Source: Halonatronum saccharophilum DSM 13868
Lineage (GTDB): Bacteria; Bacillota; Halanaerobiia; Halobacteroidales; Halobacteroidaceae
DNA length: 64,000 bases
Assembly (NCBI RefSeq): GCF_000517025.1
Contig: NZ_KI912094.1
Span: forward strand, 74,716-138,715
Reading direction: 5' to 3'
Positions 36,265 through 45,425 of this stretch are shown here, in pieces. A program made the position numbers and the translations under genes. Each line of letters starts with the position of its first letter. The stretch's first letter is position 1. The notes beneath the pieces are model-generated. The model saw only the letters and a program-made list of their open reading frames with translations. It searched no databases and had not been told where the DNA came from.

Positions 36265-36307
36265 ATATTATATAGTAATAGAGCTACGCTCTATTACTAT
36301 ATAATAT
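36265..36307. repeat. Perfect 20-bp hairpin between pcrA and ndk
   Basis: Arms 36265-36284 and 36288-36307 are fully complementary with a 3-nt loop TAC. Core AGTAATAGAGC / GCTCTATTACT matches the dispersed hairpin family seen at 2038, 11981 and 46997. No T-run, so not a standard terminator. Confidence 0.75.
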
Positions 36308-36326
36308 TTGCTAAAACAATTAATTA

Positions 36327-38333
36327 TTAAACACTTCCTCTAGTATGTACCTTCTCTAAAGTAAGCTCTGTTGGAATCTCATCTAAGAACCTTGATGGGG
36401 TCATAGTTCTTGTTTCACCATAAACTTGACGTTGTCTAGAATAACTCATAAACAACCTATCAGCAGCTCTAGTCATAGCTACATAACAAAGCCTACGCTC
36501 CTCTTCTATATCCTCTACCCTTCCTGTCTTAATACTTCTATAATGAGGAAATATATCCTCTTCTATACCTACTATAAAGACAATAGGATACTCTAATCCT
36601 TTAGAAGCATGGACAGTCATAAGCTTAACCTGATTAGAATTATCAAGATCATCTTGATCAGATAATAGCTTTAAATCTCTAACGAAGTTTTCTAAACCTC
36701 GCTTAGGATACTTTTTGCTATAATTATTTGTCAACTCCAAAAATTCCTTTAAGTTTTCCAGTCTATTTAAAGACTTTTCAGAACCATCTAACTCTAACAT
36801 TGCTTGATATCCACTGATCTTTAAAATTCTATCAACCTTATCAGTTAGAGAAATAGGCATATCTTTAACTTCTATTATATTATCTAAGGTGGCCTTAAAT
36901 TTCATTATATTTTTGCTTGTCTTCTTGCCAATTCCAGGAACACCAGTTGGATCTTCCATTATATCAAATAAACCTTTAGTATCTTCTTCTTGCCCAAAGC
37001 TTAAAAGGTTAAATTCAGGTACATATTCCTGAGCATGAGTTATTAATTTATCTAGCGTCTTCGGGCCAATGCCTCGCTTAGGAGAGTTTACTATCCTCTT
37101 AATAGCTACAGTATCTTGGATATTTACTGCAAGCTTAAGATAACTTATAATATCCTTAATTTCCTTACGATCATAAAAACCAAGTCCTCCTACTACATGG
37201 TAAGGAATTCTCTCCTTTATAAACTTATCTTCCATAACTCTAGATTGGTGATTAGAGCGATATAAAATTGCAATATCCTTATAATCATAACCACTAAATC
37301 TAACTAGATTATCTATTTCTTCTCTTATATAATCGGCTTCGCTATACTCATTATAAGCTTCACAAATTATAATCGGCTCTCCATCTGGTTTTTCAGTCCA
37401 AGCCTTTTTATTAAATTGGGTATAATTATGCTTAATCAAAGAATTTGAAGCTTCGATAATATTCTTTTTAGAACGATAATTTTGCTCTAATTTAATCACC
37501 TTACAATCAGAGAAATCATTATTAAAGTTAAGTATATTACTCATATCGGCTCCACGAAATTTGTATATACTCTGATAATCATCACCTACTACAAAAATAT
37601 TTCCATGCTTAGATGATAACATACTAGCCAACTTATACTGAAAAGGAGAGGTATCTTGATACTCATCAATTAAAAGATATTCAAACCTATTTTGATACTT
37701 ATTTAAAATATCTTTATTAGCTTCAAATAGCTCAATGGTTTTAGAGATTAGGTCATTAAAATCAAAGGCATTATTCTCCTTTAATACTTCATTATACTTT
37801 GAATATATGTCTCCAATATTCTGATAATAACTCCCATCACCATCTCCTTCATCTAAATAATTTGCTATTAAATCCTCTTTAGACCACATATTCATCTTGG
37901 CCTTATTTATAATATTTAAAACAATCTTAGGATCATACTTCTCAGGATCTAAATTAAAAGTTAAGATAACATCACTAATTAAAGCCTTACTCTCATTTTG
38001 ATCATAGATGACAAAACCAGGCTTATAACCTAAAGCCTTTAAGTTCTCACTTATAACTCTTACACAAACACTATGAAAAGTTCCCATCCAAAGTTGCTTT
38101 GGAACTTCTCCAATTAACTCCTTTACCTTCCTTTTCATATCTTGAGCTGCTTTATTAGTAAAGGTTAAGGTCAATATATTATATGGATCAATCCCCTTAT
38201 CAATTAAGTGAGCTATCCTGTAAGTTAAAGCTCTAGTCTTCCCACTTCCTGCCCCTGCTAAAACAAGAACCGGTCCTTCAGTATTTATAACAGCTTCTTT
38301 CTGTTTATCATTTAATTCTACTGCTAAATCCAT
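36327..38333 (-). CDS. pcrA: UvrD/PcrA-type DNA helicase
   Basis: Superfamily 1A 3'-5' helicase for repair and clearing of replication obstacles. 668 residues: LNDKQKEAV Q-motif, LAGAGSGKTRALTYR (Walker A, about residue 28), LLIDEYQDTS (Walker B), VVGDDYQSIYKFRGA, LEQNYRS, LMTVHASKGLEYP and VAMTRA motifs all present. Somewhat shorter than the 720-740 residues of PcrA, lacking the C-terminal tail. ATG at 38333 follows GGAGGTATAAAG. Alone between ndk and an orphan gene. Confidence 0.94.
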   Translation of the reverse strand: MDLAVELNDKQKEAVINTEGPVLVLAGAGSGKTRALTYRIAHLIDKGIDPYNILTLTFTNKAAQDMKRKVKELIGEVPKQLWMGTFHSVCVRVISENLKALGYKPGFVIYDQNESKALISDVILTFNLDPEKYDPKIVLNIINKAKMNMWSKEDLIANYLDEGDGDGSYYQNIGDIYSKYNEVLKENNAFDFNDLISKTIELFEANKDILNKYQNRFEYLLIDEYQDTSPFQYKLASMLSSKHGNIFVVGDDYQSIYKFRGADMSNILNFNNDFSDCKVIKLEQNYRSKKNIIEASNSLIKHNYTQFNKKAWTEKPDGEPIIICEAYNEYSEADYIREEIDNLVRFSGYDYKDIAILYRSNHQSRVMEDKFIKERIPYHVVGGLGFYDRKEIKDIISYLKLAVNIQDTVAIKRIVNSPKRGIGPKTLDKLITHAQEYVPEFNLLSFGQEEDTKGLFDIMEDPTGVPGIGKKTSKNIMKFKATLDNIIEVKDMPISLTDKVDRILKISGYQAMLELDGSEKSLNRLENLKEFLELTNNYSKKYPKRGLENFVRDLKLLSDQDDLDNSNQVKLMTVHASKGLEYPIVFIVGIEEDIFPHYRSIKTGRVEDIEEERRLCYVAMTRAADRLFMSYSRQRQVYGETRTMTPSRFLDEIPTELTLEKVHTRGSV

Positions 38334-38519
38334 CTTTATACCTCCTTCAGGCTTTTCTTTCACGCAAAAATAAAATGTGAGTTTAAAATAAACTAAACTC
38401 ACATAAATTCCTTCACTATTTATATATTATAAATTAACCTTTTTAATTATATAATATCCGAAAATAGAAATCAATTCAAGAAGGTATAATATAAAACTCT
38501 AAGTATCGATCTTTTTAAA

Positions 38520-38993
38520 TCATATCGCGTTTTCTTCTCTTTTCGTCCAGTATTCACAGGGACGATTATCTTCCTTTCTTGGTTGCCAATTATTTAACAG
38601 ATCACAAAAACCCCGATTCATTCTAAAACAGCATTCAAAGCAGTTGGCTTCACTAGCTTTCCCTTCTACTTTATGCTCTTTTATCTTATTATCCCATTTC
38701 TCAATCCTCTTCTCCCCTAAATCTAATCCTCCAACAACTTCTAGGTATTTAGCAATATCCATAACAAACTCTTTATGTTCTAAACCTCCATTGATATCTT
38801 CATAGATCAACAACTGATCTTCTTTATTTATCCATACTCTAACCTTTAAATAGTCATTTCCCTTTGGAGCTATCTCGCAATAAACATTAATAGATTCTGA
38901 ATAATCAAAGTCTACCATAATCAAATTAAACCATTTTGCAAGTATAGTAACAATTCTTTGAACAGACTCATTAATTTTAGGGTACTTTATCAC
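38520..38993 (-). CDS. Hypothetical protein with C-terminal cysteine cluster
   Basis: Not recognised. 157 residues; an N-terminal alpha/beta region (about 1-110) and a Cys-rich tail with CFECCFRMNRGFC and, further on, RPCEYW (about residues 118-149), which looks like a metal or iron-sulfur site. No signal or membrane helix. The GTG start is supported by AGGAGG with 8-nt spacing, while no better ATG exists. It lies between pcrA and ilvE without overlap to either. Confidence 0.7.
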   Translation of the reverse strand: MIKYPKINESVQRIVTILAKWFNLIMVDFDYSESINVYCEIAPKGNDYLKVRVWINKEDQLLIYEDINGGLEHKEFVMDIAKYLEVVGGLDLGEKRIEKWDNKIKEHKVEGKASEANCFECCFRMNRGFCDLLNNWQPRKEDNRPCEYWTKREENAI

Positions 38994-39094
38994 TATTTTA
39001 GCCTCCTGGTTTTCGATTTTTTCATAATTATTTTAACCAGAAGGCTCGATATTATTCCTATAAATTTACAAATCAAAGATGAATTAACCCACAT

Positions 39095-39126
39095 AAAAAA
39101 GAACGCACACCAAAGGTGGGCGCTCT
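39095..39126 (-). terminator. Terminator of ilvE
   Basis: Minus-strand stem AGAGCGCCCACC-TTT-GGTGTGCGTTCT followed by TTTTTT, immediately after the ilvE stop. Confidence 0.92.
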
Positions 39127-39133
39127 TAAAGAT

Positions 39134-40018
39134 CTAATCTTCATATATAGAAGTTCCTGTACTATTAGCAAGGGTTCTAAACTCTTCAATCAACTCTTTA
39201 GTATACTTACCTGGCTTAGCATCACCAATCTCTCTACCATCAATCTTTACCACTGGAATAACCTCTGCGGCGGTACCAGTTAAGAAACACTCATCAGCAA
39301 CATAAAGGTCATGACGAGTAAACACCTCTTCTTTAACCTCTAAACCAAACTTTGGAGCTACTTCTAATACTACACCACGTTTAATCCCCTTTAGTGCACC
39401 TATGTAAGTAGGAGGAGTAATTAAAACACCATCTTTTATTATAAAGATATTATCTCCTGTACACTCAGCAACATATCCTTCATTATTTAGCATAACTGCT
39501 TCTAATACTCCAGCACGATTGGCTTCAATCTTAGCTAGGATATTATTTAAATAATTTAAAGACTTAATACGTGGATTTAATGCTTCAGGAATATTTCTTC
39601 TAGTTGGCACAGTTACTACTTCTAAACCATTCTCATAAAACTCTTCTGGATAAAGAGTAATATCACTAGCAATGATTATAACTGTAGCTTTCTTACACTT
39701 ATTTGGGTCTAAACCTAAGTCACCAACACCTCTAGAAACTACTAGACGAACATAAGCATCTCTAAGGTCGTTGGCCCTAATTGTCTCTAAAACTGATTCC
39801 TTCATCTCTTCTCTACTCATTGGAATATCTAACATAATTGCCTTAGCAGACTCATATAAACGGGTTAGATGCTCCTCAAAGCGAAAGACTCTTCCATTAT
39901 AAGCACGAATCCCCTCAAAAATACCATCACCATATAAGAATCCATGATCAAAAACAGATATCTTTGCATCTTCCTTTTTTACTAACTCTCCATCAACAAA
40001 TATAGTTTGACTACTCAT
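39134..40018 (-). CDS. ilvE: Branched-chain amino acid aminotransferase
   Basis: PLP fold-type IV transaminase for Leu/Ile/Val, 294 residues. Features: DHGFLYGDGIFEGIRAYNG (residues about 24-42), RIKSLNYLNNILAK with the PLP-binding Lys, ECTGDNIFI, and FLTGTAAEVIPV. The close relative D-amino acid aminotransferase shares the fold, but the GIRAYNGRVF and SLNYLNN patterns favour BCAT. It has its own promoter and terminator and is not next to other ilv genes. Confidence 0.92.
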   Translation of the reverse strand: MSSQTIFVDGELVKKEDAKISVFDHGFLYGDGIFEGIRAYNGRVFRFEEHLTRLYESAKAIMLDIPMSREEMKESVLETIRANDLRDAYVRLVVSRGVGDLGLDPNKCKKATVIIIASDITLYPEEFYENGLEVVTVPTRRNIPEALNPRIKSLNYLNNILAKIEANRAGVLEAVMLNNEGYVAECTGDNIFIIKDGVLITPPTYIGALKGIKRGVVLEVAPKFGLEVKEEVFTRHDLYVADECFLTGTAAEVIPVVKIDGREIGDAKPGKYTKELIEEFRTLANSTGTSIYED

Positions 40019-40052
40019 TTACTCACTTCCTCTCGATAACCTATTATCTACT

Positions 40053-40081
40053 ATTATAATTAAATTTAAACTCATTTGCAA
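40053..40081 (-). promoter_or_regulatory. Putative promoter of ilvE
   Basis: TTGCAA (40081-40076), 17-bp spacer, perfect TATAAT (40058-40053), 35 bp before the ilvE ATG. No T-box or leader peptide fits in the short leader. Confidence 0.6.
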
Positions 40082-40082
40082 A

Positions 40083-40120
40083 TGAAAAAACAGAAAGGTT
40101 TAAACCTTTCTGTTTTTTCA
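40083..40120 (-). terminator. Terminator of hup
   Basis: Perfect 19-bp palindrome with AAAAAACAGAAAGG core and T-runs on both sides, 15 bp past the HU stop. Confidence 0.9.
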
Positions 40121-40134
40121 TTATCTTTTCTTAA

Positions 40135-40449
40135 TTACTTTACGTTTACAGTATCTTTAAGACCTTTTCCGGCTTTAAAAGCTGGAATAGTTCTAGCAGG
40201 AATCTGCATCTCTTCACCTGTTTGAGGGTTACGTCCAGTTCTAGCACTACGATCACGAACCTCAAAACTTCCAAATCCAATTAGTTGAATCTTAGATCTT
40301 TCAGCCGCAGGCTTCTTAGCTTCGCTTTCTAAGTTTTCAGCTATTACTTCTAAAACACCATCCAACGCTAATTTTGCATCCTTTTTAGTAATTCCTGTTT
40401 TTTCTGCTACTTGATCTACCAAATCTGTTTTTGTAATATTACTTGCCAT
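40135..40449 (-). CDS. hup: HU family DNA-binding protein
   Basis: Nucleoid-compacting dimeric protein. 104 residues: [22 protein letters not shown]-terminal helices, [22 protein letters not shown] (the HU signature), and [17 protein letters not shown]. About 12 residues longer than usual because of an insertion near [21 protein letters not shown] precedes the ATG. It lies downstream of spoIVA, the same neighbour relation as hbs in Bacillus. Confidence 0.96.
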   Translation of the reverse strand: MASNITKTDLVDQVAEKTGITKKDAKLALDGVLEVIAENLESEAKKPAAERSKIQLIGFGSFEVRDRSARTGRNPQTGEEMQIPARTIPAFKAGKGLKDTVNVK

Positions 40450-40563
40450 AATAAATCTACCTCCTATTTAGTATTTAAGCATCTTATGTTTATTATGCCA
40501 CAAATAGATTTCTTGATATCCTTTATTATTCCTTCTTTTTTTGAAAAAAAACATTTTTTAAAG

Positions 40564-40589
40564 AAAAAACCGGTCTATAAGACCGGTTA
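40564..40589 (-). terminator. Terminator of spoIVA
   Basis: Minus-strand stem AACCGGTC-TTATA-GACCGGTT followed by TTTTTTC, 3 bp after the spoIVA stop. Confidence 0.88.
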
Positions 40590-40591
40590 GT

Positions 40592-42070
40592 CTATAATAT
40601 AATGCAGATTAATCCTCCACTTCCTTCATTGACTATCTTTTGTAATGTATCTTGTAACTTATCTTGAGCATTAATAGGCATCCTATACAATTTATTATCT
40701 ATACCATCTTTAACTAAGTCATGTAAAGACCTGCCTAAAAAATCTGATTCCCAGATTGCTTCTGGATTTGCTTCAAATTCAGTAGCAAAGAACTCTATTA
40801 ACTCTTCACACTGTTTTTCTGTACCTACAACTGGAGAGACTTCTGTATTTATATCAGCCCTAATTAGATGTATAGAAGGTGCGCTAGCTCTTAATTTAAC
40901 TCCAAAATGTCCTCCACGCTTAATCAACTCTGGCTCATCAAAGACTAAATCCTCTAATTTAGGATTTACTATTCCATACCCATTATCCTTAACTCTCTCT
41001 AGGGCCTGTGAAATATGATCATATTCTTTCTTAACTATACTTAACTCTTTAATAAGATTAAATAACTGCTGTTCACCTTTAATCTCTAGGTCTGTCATCT
41101 CTTCTAGTATACTATAAAAAAGTTCTTCTCTTAAATCAAAGTCTAGATTTCCTACTCCATTACCTAAATTAAGATCTGATATGGATATTTGACCTGAATG
41201 TTCACATTCACCTAGTTTATCAGCCAACTTATTTATATCTCTAATTGTAAATATATCTTGAATTGATTCATTAATAACATTATTGATATCTTGGCTAAGC
41301 CAATGAGAATCTTCAAGTTCATCAATCCAAGAAGGTAGGTCTAGGTTTACCTCCCTTAAAGGAAATTCATATAAAACCTCTTTTAATAGATTGTTTATAT
41401 CTTCTGTAGTTAATTTGACACAATTAATTGCCACTACCTTCTTATCATACTTTTCTTCTAACCTTTGGGCCAACTCCTTGGTCTCCTCGCTCTCAGGATG
41501 AGCAGAATTCAAAGCTATGATATATGGCTTACCTAACTGGTTTAACTCTCTAACAACCCGCTCCTCAGCCTCCTTATAGCTATCCCTATCTAGATCTGTA
41601 ATAGAACCATCAGTAGTTATTACCAACCCTATGGTAGAATGATCCTGAATAACTTTTTCTGTTCCTATCTCGGCAGCTTTATGAAAAGGGATAGCTTCTT
41701 CAAACCAAGGGGTAGTAACCATCCTCACCCCTTCTTCCTCTTCATAACCTAAAGCACCTTTAACCTTATAACCAACACAATCTACCAGTCTAACCTTAAA
41801 ACCTACATTTTCATCCAAACTTATATTTGTTGCCCTATTGGGAACAAATTTAGGCTCAGTGGTCATAATAGTTCTTCCTTCACCACTTTGAGGGAGTTCA
41901 TCTCTAGTCCTCTCTCGATCATACTCATCTTCCATATTAGGTAATACTAATAAATCCATAAACTTTTTAATAAATGTCGACTTTCCAGTTCTAACAGGGC
42001 CAACTACACCTACATAAATATCACCACTTGTTCTAGTAGCTATATCCTTATAAATATCAAATTCACCCAT
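40592..42070 (-). CDS. spoIVA: Stage IV sporulation protein A (coat assembly ATPase)
   Basis: Mother-cell protein that polymerises on the forespore surface by ATP hydrolysis to base the spore coat. 492 residues, family length. N-terminal TRAFAC-like ATPase domain: VGPVRTGKSTFI (Walker A, residues about 23-34), LVDCVGY (Walker B), and a degenerate NxxH segment at IALNSAHP. Middle and C-terminal domains follow to the conserved hydrophobic C-terminus GGLICIIL. AAAGGAGGG precedes the ATG. A sigma-E-like promoter lies about 190 bp upstream. Confidence 0.97.
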   Translation of the reverse strand: MGEFDIYKDIATRTSGDIYVGVVGPVRTGKSTFIKKFMDLLVLPNMEDEYDRERTRDELPQSGEGRTIMTTEPKFVPNRATNISLDENVGFKVRLVDCVGYKVKGALGYEEEEGVRMVTTPWFEEAIPFHKAAEIGTEKVIQDHSTIGLVITTDGSITDLDRDSYKEAEERVVRELNQLGKPYIIALNSAHPESEETKELAQRLEEKYDKKVVAINCVKLTTEDINNLLKEVLYEFPLREVNLDLPSWIDELEDSHWLSQDINNVINESIQDIFTIRDINKLADKLGECEHSGQISISDLNLGNGVGNLDFDLREELFYSILEEMTDLEIKGEQQLFNLIKELSIVKKEYDHISQALERVKDNGYGIVNPKLEDLVFDEPELIKRGGHFGVKLRASAPSIHLIRADINTEVSPVVGTEKQCEELIEFFATEFEANPEAIWESDFLGRSLHDLVKDGIDNKLYRMPINAQDKLQDTLQKIVNEGSGGLICIIL

Positions 42071-42263
42071 TTTTACCCTCCTTTATAATAGCTTTAATAA
42101 TAAAAGCATTTATCCGACAGTCAACTGATACTAAAACCACAGCTTAAAGATAAGCAACAGTAAACTTATGGATTTTTCAACTCAAATTCAAATATAGATT
42201 AAAATTATTTGAATAAAGTTTTGCTCTTTTTGAAAACTAATCCTCTTTACTAAACACACTATA

Positions 42264-42291
42264 TATATATGACCTATATTTAAGAATATTC
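42264..42291 (-). promoter_or_regulatory. Putative sigma-E promoter of spoIVA
   Basis: Minus strand GAATATT (42291-42285), 13-bp spacer, CATATATA (42271-42264), close to the Bacillus sigma-E consensus (KMATATT, 13-14 bp, CATACAMT). spoIVA is a sigma-E gene in Bacillus. The rest of the 42071-42345 gap shows nothing else. Confidence 0.55.
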
Positions 42292-42345
42292 CTTAAGGGT
42301 AAAAATAAGAAGGGCAAATTCAACTTTTATCATCCTTTAAATTAC

Positions 42346-42381
42346 AAAAGCAGAGATGCCCTCTAGACACCCCTGCTTTTC
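42346..42381 (-). terminator. Terminator of the der-plsY-gpsA operon
   Basis: Minus-strand stem AAAAGCAG plus G-U-rich inner pairs closing on CTGCTTTT, then GTAATTT; the T-run is short. It separates gpsA from spoIVA. Confidence 0.65.
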
Positions 42382-42403
42382 TTATTCTTTATTTAATTAT
42401 ACC

Positions 42404-43441
42404 TTAGGCATCCTTCCATTCAATACAGTCAACAACATACTCAATCTCATGTTTTGGCCCGCGGATCATTAGATCATAAACAGCCTGTTGTGGATCCTTA
42501 TCTTCGAATAATATTCGATATACTTGATCAACAATAGGCATCTCAATTTCTAATTGACTTGCCAAAGTGTGAACAGCTTTAGCAGTTCTAACACCTTCAG
42601 CTACCATCTTCATTTCAGCTAATGCCTCATCTAACTTCTTTCCAGAACCAACCTTAAAACCTAAACGACGGTTACGGCTATGTTCACTAGCGCAAGTTAC
42701 AATCAAATCTCCAAGCCCTGTCAAACCGGAAAAAGTTGCTGGTTCTGCTCCCATAGCAACACCTAAACGTTTAACTTCAGCTATACCTCGAGTTATCAAA
42801 GCAGCCAAAGCATTATCCCCATAATCAAGACCAGCAGATATTCCAGCAGCAATAGCAATAATATTCTTCACTGCAGCTCCAAGCTCTACTCCTATAGCAT
42901 CAGGATTTGTATAAACTCTAAAATAATCATTCATAAATAAATCTTGTACCTTTTCAGCAAGTTTTCTATTCTTATGAGCAACAACTATAGTTGTTGGATG
43001 ATTTAAGATCACCTCTTCAGCATGGCTTGGTCCGCTTAAAGCCGTAATATTATGCTTTAACTTACCCTCTAACTCCTCTTGTAAAATCTCAGACATCCTT
43101 AGATGTGTATTCTCTTCTATACCTTTAGAAGCGCTAACAACTATAGTATCTTCCTCTAAGATCCCCTTTAATTCTTTAGCAACTACCCTTACAATATGAG
43201 AGGGGACAACAACTACTACAACCTTAGCCCCCTTAACTGCTTCTTTGATATCTGTTGTAGCCTTTATCTCCTCTGATAACTTAATGCCTGGAAGATAAGA
43301 GTTCTTATGATCATCATTAATCTCTTTAACCTTATCTTCTGATATATCCCTTAAAACAACCTCATATCCATTATTATTTAAAACAGCTGCTAAAGCCGTC
43401 CCCCAACTTCCTCCTCCAATAACTGCAACCTTTTCACTCAT
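42404..43441 (-). CDS. gpsA: Glycerol-3-phosphate dehydrogenase (NAD(P)+)
   Basis: Makes sn-glycerol 3-phosphate from dihydroxyacetone phosphate for membrane lipids. 345 residues: AVIGGGSWGTALA (Rossmann), VVVVPSH, LSGPSHAEEV, the catalytic Lys in GAAVKNIIAIAAG and GLGDLIVTC. It follows plsY by 36 bp, whose substrate it makes. The order der-plsY-gpsA-spoIVA is common in Clostridia. Confidence 0.97.
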   Translation of the reverse strand: MSEKVAVIGGGSWGTALAAVLNNNGYEVVLRDISEDKVKEINDDHKNSYLPGIKLSEEIKATTDIKEAVKGAKVVVVVVPSHIVRVVAKELKGILEEDTIVVSASKGIEENTHLRMSEILQEELEGKLKHNITALSGPSHAEEVILNHPTTIVVAHKNRKLAEKVQDLFMNDYFRVYTNPDAIGVELGAAVKNIIAIAAGISAGLDYGDNALAALITRGIAEVKRLGVAMGAEPATFSGLTGLGDLIVTCASEHSRNRRLGFKVGSGKKLDEALAEMKMVAEGVRTAKAVHTLASQLEIEMPIVDQVYRILFEDKDPQQAVYDLMIRGPKHEIEYVVDCIEWKDA

Positions 43442-43477
43442 AACTATCCTCCCCTGTAAACAAATTTATAGAATTAT

Positions 43478-44086
43478 TTAATTACTACTTCTATTATCAC
43501 TTAACTTAACCTTATTTTCAGTTCCTGCTAATAGCCTTTTAATATTTGGTATATGACGATAAATTACAAAGATAGATATCAATATCGCAAAACCAAGATA
43601 TACAGCATCTAAAGCAAAGATTATAATTAAAACAGGCAACAAAGCTGCTCCAACAATAGAAGCTAAAGATACATATTGAGTTGTAAGGATTATGGTAAGC
43701 CAAACTAAAAAGATAATAAAGATAACCTGTGGCACTAAACTTATTAAAACACCAACTGAAGTAGCTACCCCTTTACCACCTTTGAACTTTAAGAATATAG
43801 GCCAATTATGCCCAACAATAGACAATATACCAGCCAGCAAAAGAATTAATGGTTGATCAGCAAAAAATACCTTTGCGATAGAAACAGCCAAAAAACCCTT
43901 TCCTATATCTAATAGGGCAACTAGTATACCCATACTTAAGCCCATTAACCTAAAAGCATTTGTTGCACCAACATTACCACTTCCATAATCTCTAATGTCA
44001 ACCTTTTTCACCAACCTTACGGCTATTAGAGCAAAAGGAATAGATCCTAACAAATATCCAATTAACATAACCATAACTTCTCTCAT
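43478..44086 (-). CDS. plsY: Acyl-phosphate:glycerol-3-phosphate acyltransferase PlsY
   Basis: Integral membrane enzyme that acylates glycerol 3-phosphate from acyl-phosphate. 202 residues, about five helices, with the three family motifs: GSIPFALI and DIRDYGSGNVGATNAFR (residues about 31-47), HNWPIFLKFKGGKGVATSVG (about 93-112), and a late RHIPNIKRLL. GGAGG precedes the ATG. It acts with GpsA next door and probably receives acyl-phosphate from the FakA/FakB-like pair encoded at 32-35 kb. Confidence 0.96.
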   Translation of the reverse strand: MREVMVMLIGYLLGSIPFALIAVRLVKKVDIRDYGSGNVGATNAFRLMGLSMGILVALLDIGKGFLAVSIAKVFFADQPLILLLAGILSIVGHNWPIFLKFKGGKGVATSVGVLISLVPQVIFIIFLVWLTIILTTQYVSLASIVGAALLPVLIIIFALDAVYLGFAILISIFVIYRHIPNIKRLLAGTENKVKLSDNRSSN

Positions 44087-44108
44087 AACTATAATCCTCC
44101 TTCAAAAT

Positions 44109-45425
44109 CTACCTTTCTCTAGCAATTAGCTTTATTGGTGTCCCTTCAAAGCCAAAGGCCTTTCTAATTTGATTTTCCAGATATCGCTTATAAGAAAAAT
44201 GCATCAAGTCTGCATCATTTACAAAAAGAATAAACAAAGGTGGTTTAACCCTAGGTTGAGTAGCATAAAAAATCTTCAACCTCTTTCCATGCTTATCTGA
44301 AGGGGGCTCAAACATAGCTACTGCATCTTCAATTACACTATTTAATAAGTTAGTAGTAACTCTTCTATTATATTGCTCAGCTACATAGTTTACAATATCT
44401 AATACCTCTAAAACCCTTTTTCCTGTTAAAGCGGAAACAAATATAATAGGTGCATAATTCAAAAATCCTGCACTTGCTCTAATCTCATCAATATAACGAT
44501 TCATAGTATAATTGTCTTTTTCAATTAAATCCCATTTATTAACAACTATAACTACACCCTTACCCTCTTCATGCGCATAACCTGCAATCTTCTTATCCTG
44601 ATCTGTCAATCCTTCTGTAGCATCAACAACCATCAGAATAACATCTGATCTATCTACAGCCCTTAAAGACCTTATTACACTATACTTTTCTACACCACGC
44701 CCCACTTTTCCTCTTCTTCTTATTCCTGCAGTATCAATTATTACATAATCATTCTCTTCATGAGCAAAAGGAGTATCTATTGCATCACGGGTAGTACCGG
44801 CAATATCACTTACTATAACTCTTTCTTGTCCTAAAATTCTATTTACTAGAGACGACTTCCCTACATTAGGTCTGCCAATAACTGAAATTTTAATAGTCTC
44901 CTCACCATAGGGGTCTTCTTCAACATCAGGAAAATGTTTAACAACCTCATCTAAGACATCTCCAGTCCTACTACCATGTTGCGCAGACATTAAATTAGGT
45001 TCTCCAAAACCTAATTCATAAAAATCATACTTGTCCATCTCAGCCTTATCATTATTTTCAGCCTTATTTGCTACCAATATAACAGGCTTATTTGATTGGC
45101 GTAAGAAATTAGCCACATCTCTATCACTGTTAGTTAAGCCGGCTCTAACATCAACAACAAAAAGAATTACATCTGCTTCCTCTATAGCTATCTGTGCTTG
45201 ATAACGCATTTGATCCTTTAATTTAGTCTTATCATCAAGTTCAATTCCACCGGTATCTATTAATGTAAAAGGTCTTCCTAGCCACTCTGCCTCAGAGTAA
45301 ATCCTATCTCTAGTAATACTAGGTTCATCTTCTACAATCGAAATCCTCTCTCCAACAATTCTGTTAAATAGTGTAGATTTTCCTACATTTGGTCTACCTA
45401 CAATTGCCACTACTGCTTTATCCAT
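44109..45425 (-). CDS. der: Ribosome biogenesis GTPase Der (EngA)
   Basis: 50S assembly factor with two tandem G domains. Domain 1 has [12 protein letters not shown] (about residue 11), DTGG, NKAE; domain 2 has [12 protein letters not shown] (about residue 185), DTAGI, NKWD; a KH-like domain closes the 438 residues. ATG at 45425, behind GGAGGTGG; the 8 bp overlap with the DUF512 gene couples the two. In-frame sequence to 45449 belongs to the upstream gene end. Confidence 0.97.
   Translation of the reverse strand: MDKAVVAIVGRPNVGKSTLFNRIVGERISIVEDEPSITRDRIYSEAEWLGRPFTLIDTGGIELDDKTKLKDQMRYQAQIAIEEADVILFVVDVRAGLTNSDRDVANFLRQSNKPVILVANKAENNDKAEMDKYDFYELGFGEPNLMSAQHGSRTGDVLDEVVKHFPDVEEDPYGEETIKISVIGRPNVGKSSLVNRILGQERVIVSDIAGTTRDAIDTPFAHEENDYVIIDTAGIRRRGKVGRGVEKYSVIRSLRAVDRSDVILMVVDATEGLTDQDKKIAGYAHEEGKGVVIVVNKWDLIEKDNYTMNRYIDEIRASAGFLNYAPIIFVSALTGKRVLEVLDIVNYVAEQYNRRVTTNLLNSVIEDAVAMFEPPSDKHGKRLKIFYATQPRVKPPLFILFVNDADLMHFSYKRYLENQIRKAFGFEGTPIKLIARER

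Noticed and set aside
40019-40082. T-box or leader attenuator ahead of ilvE
   Set aside because: Only about 30 nt separate the -10 box and the start codon, too short for either.
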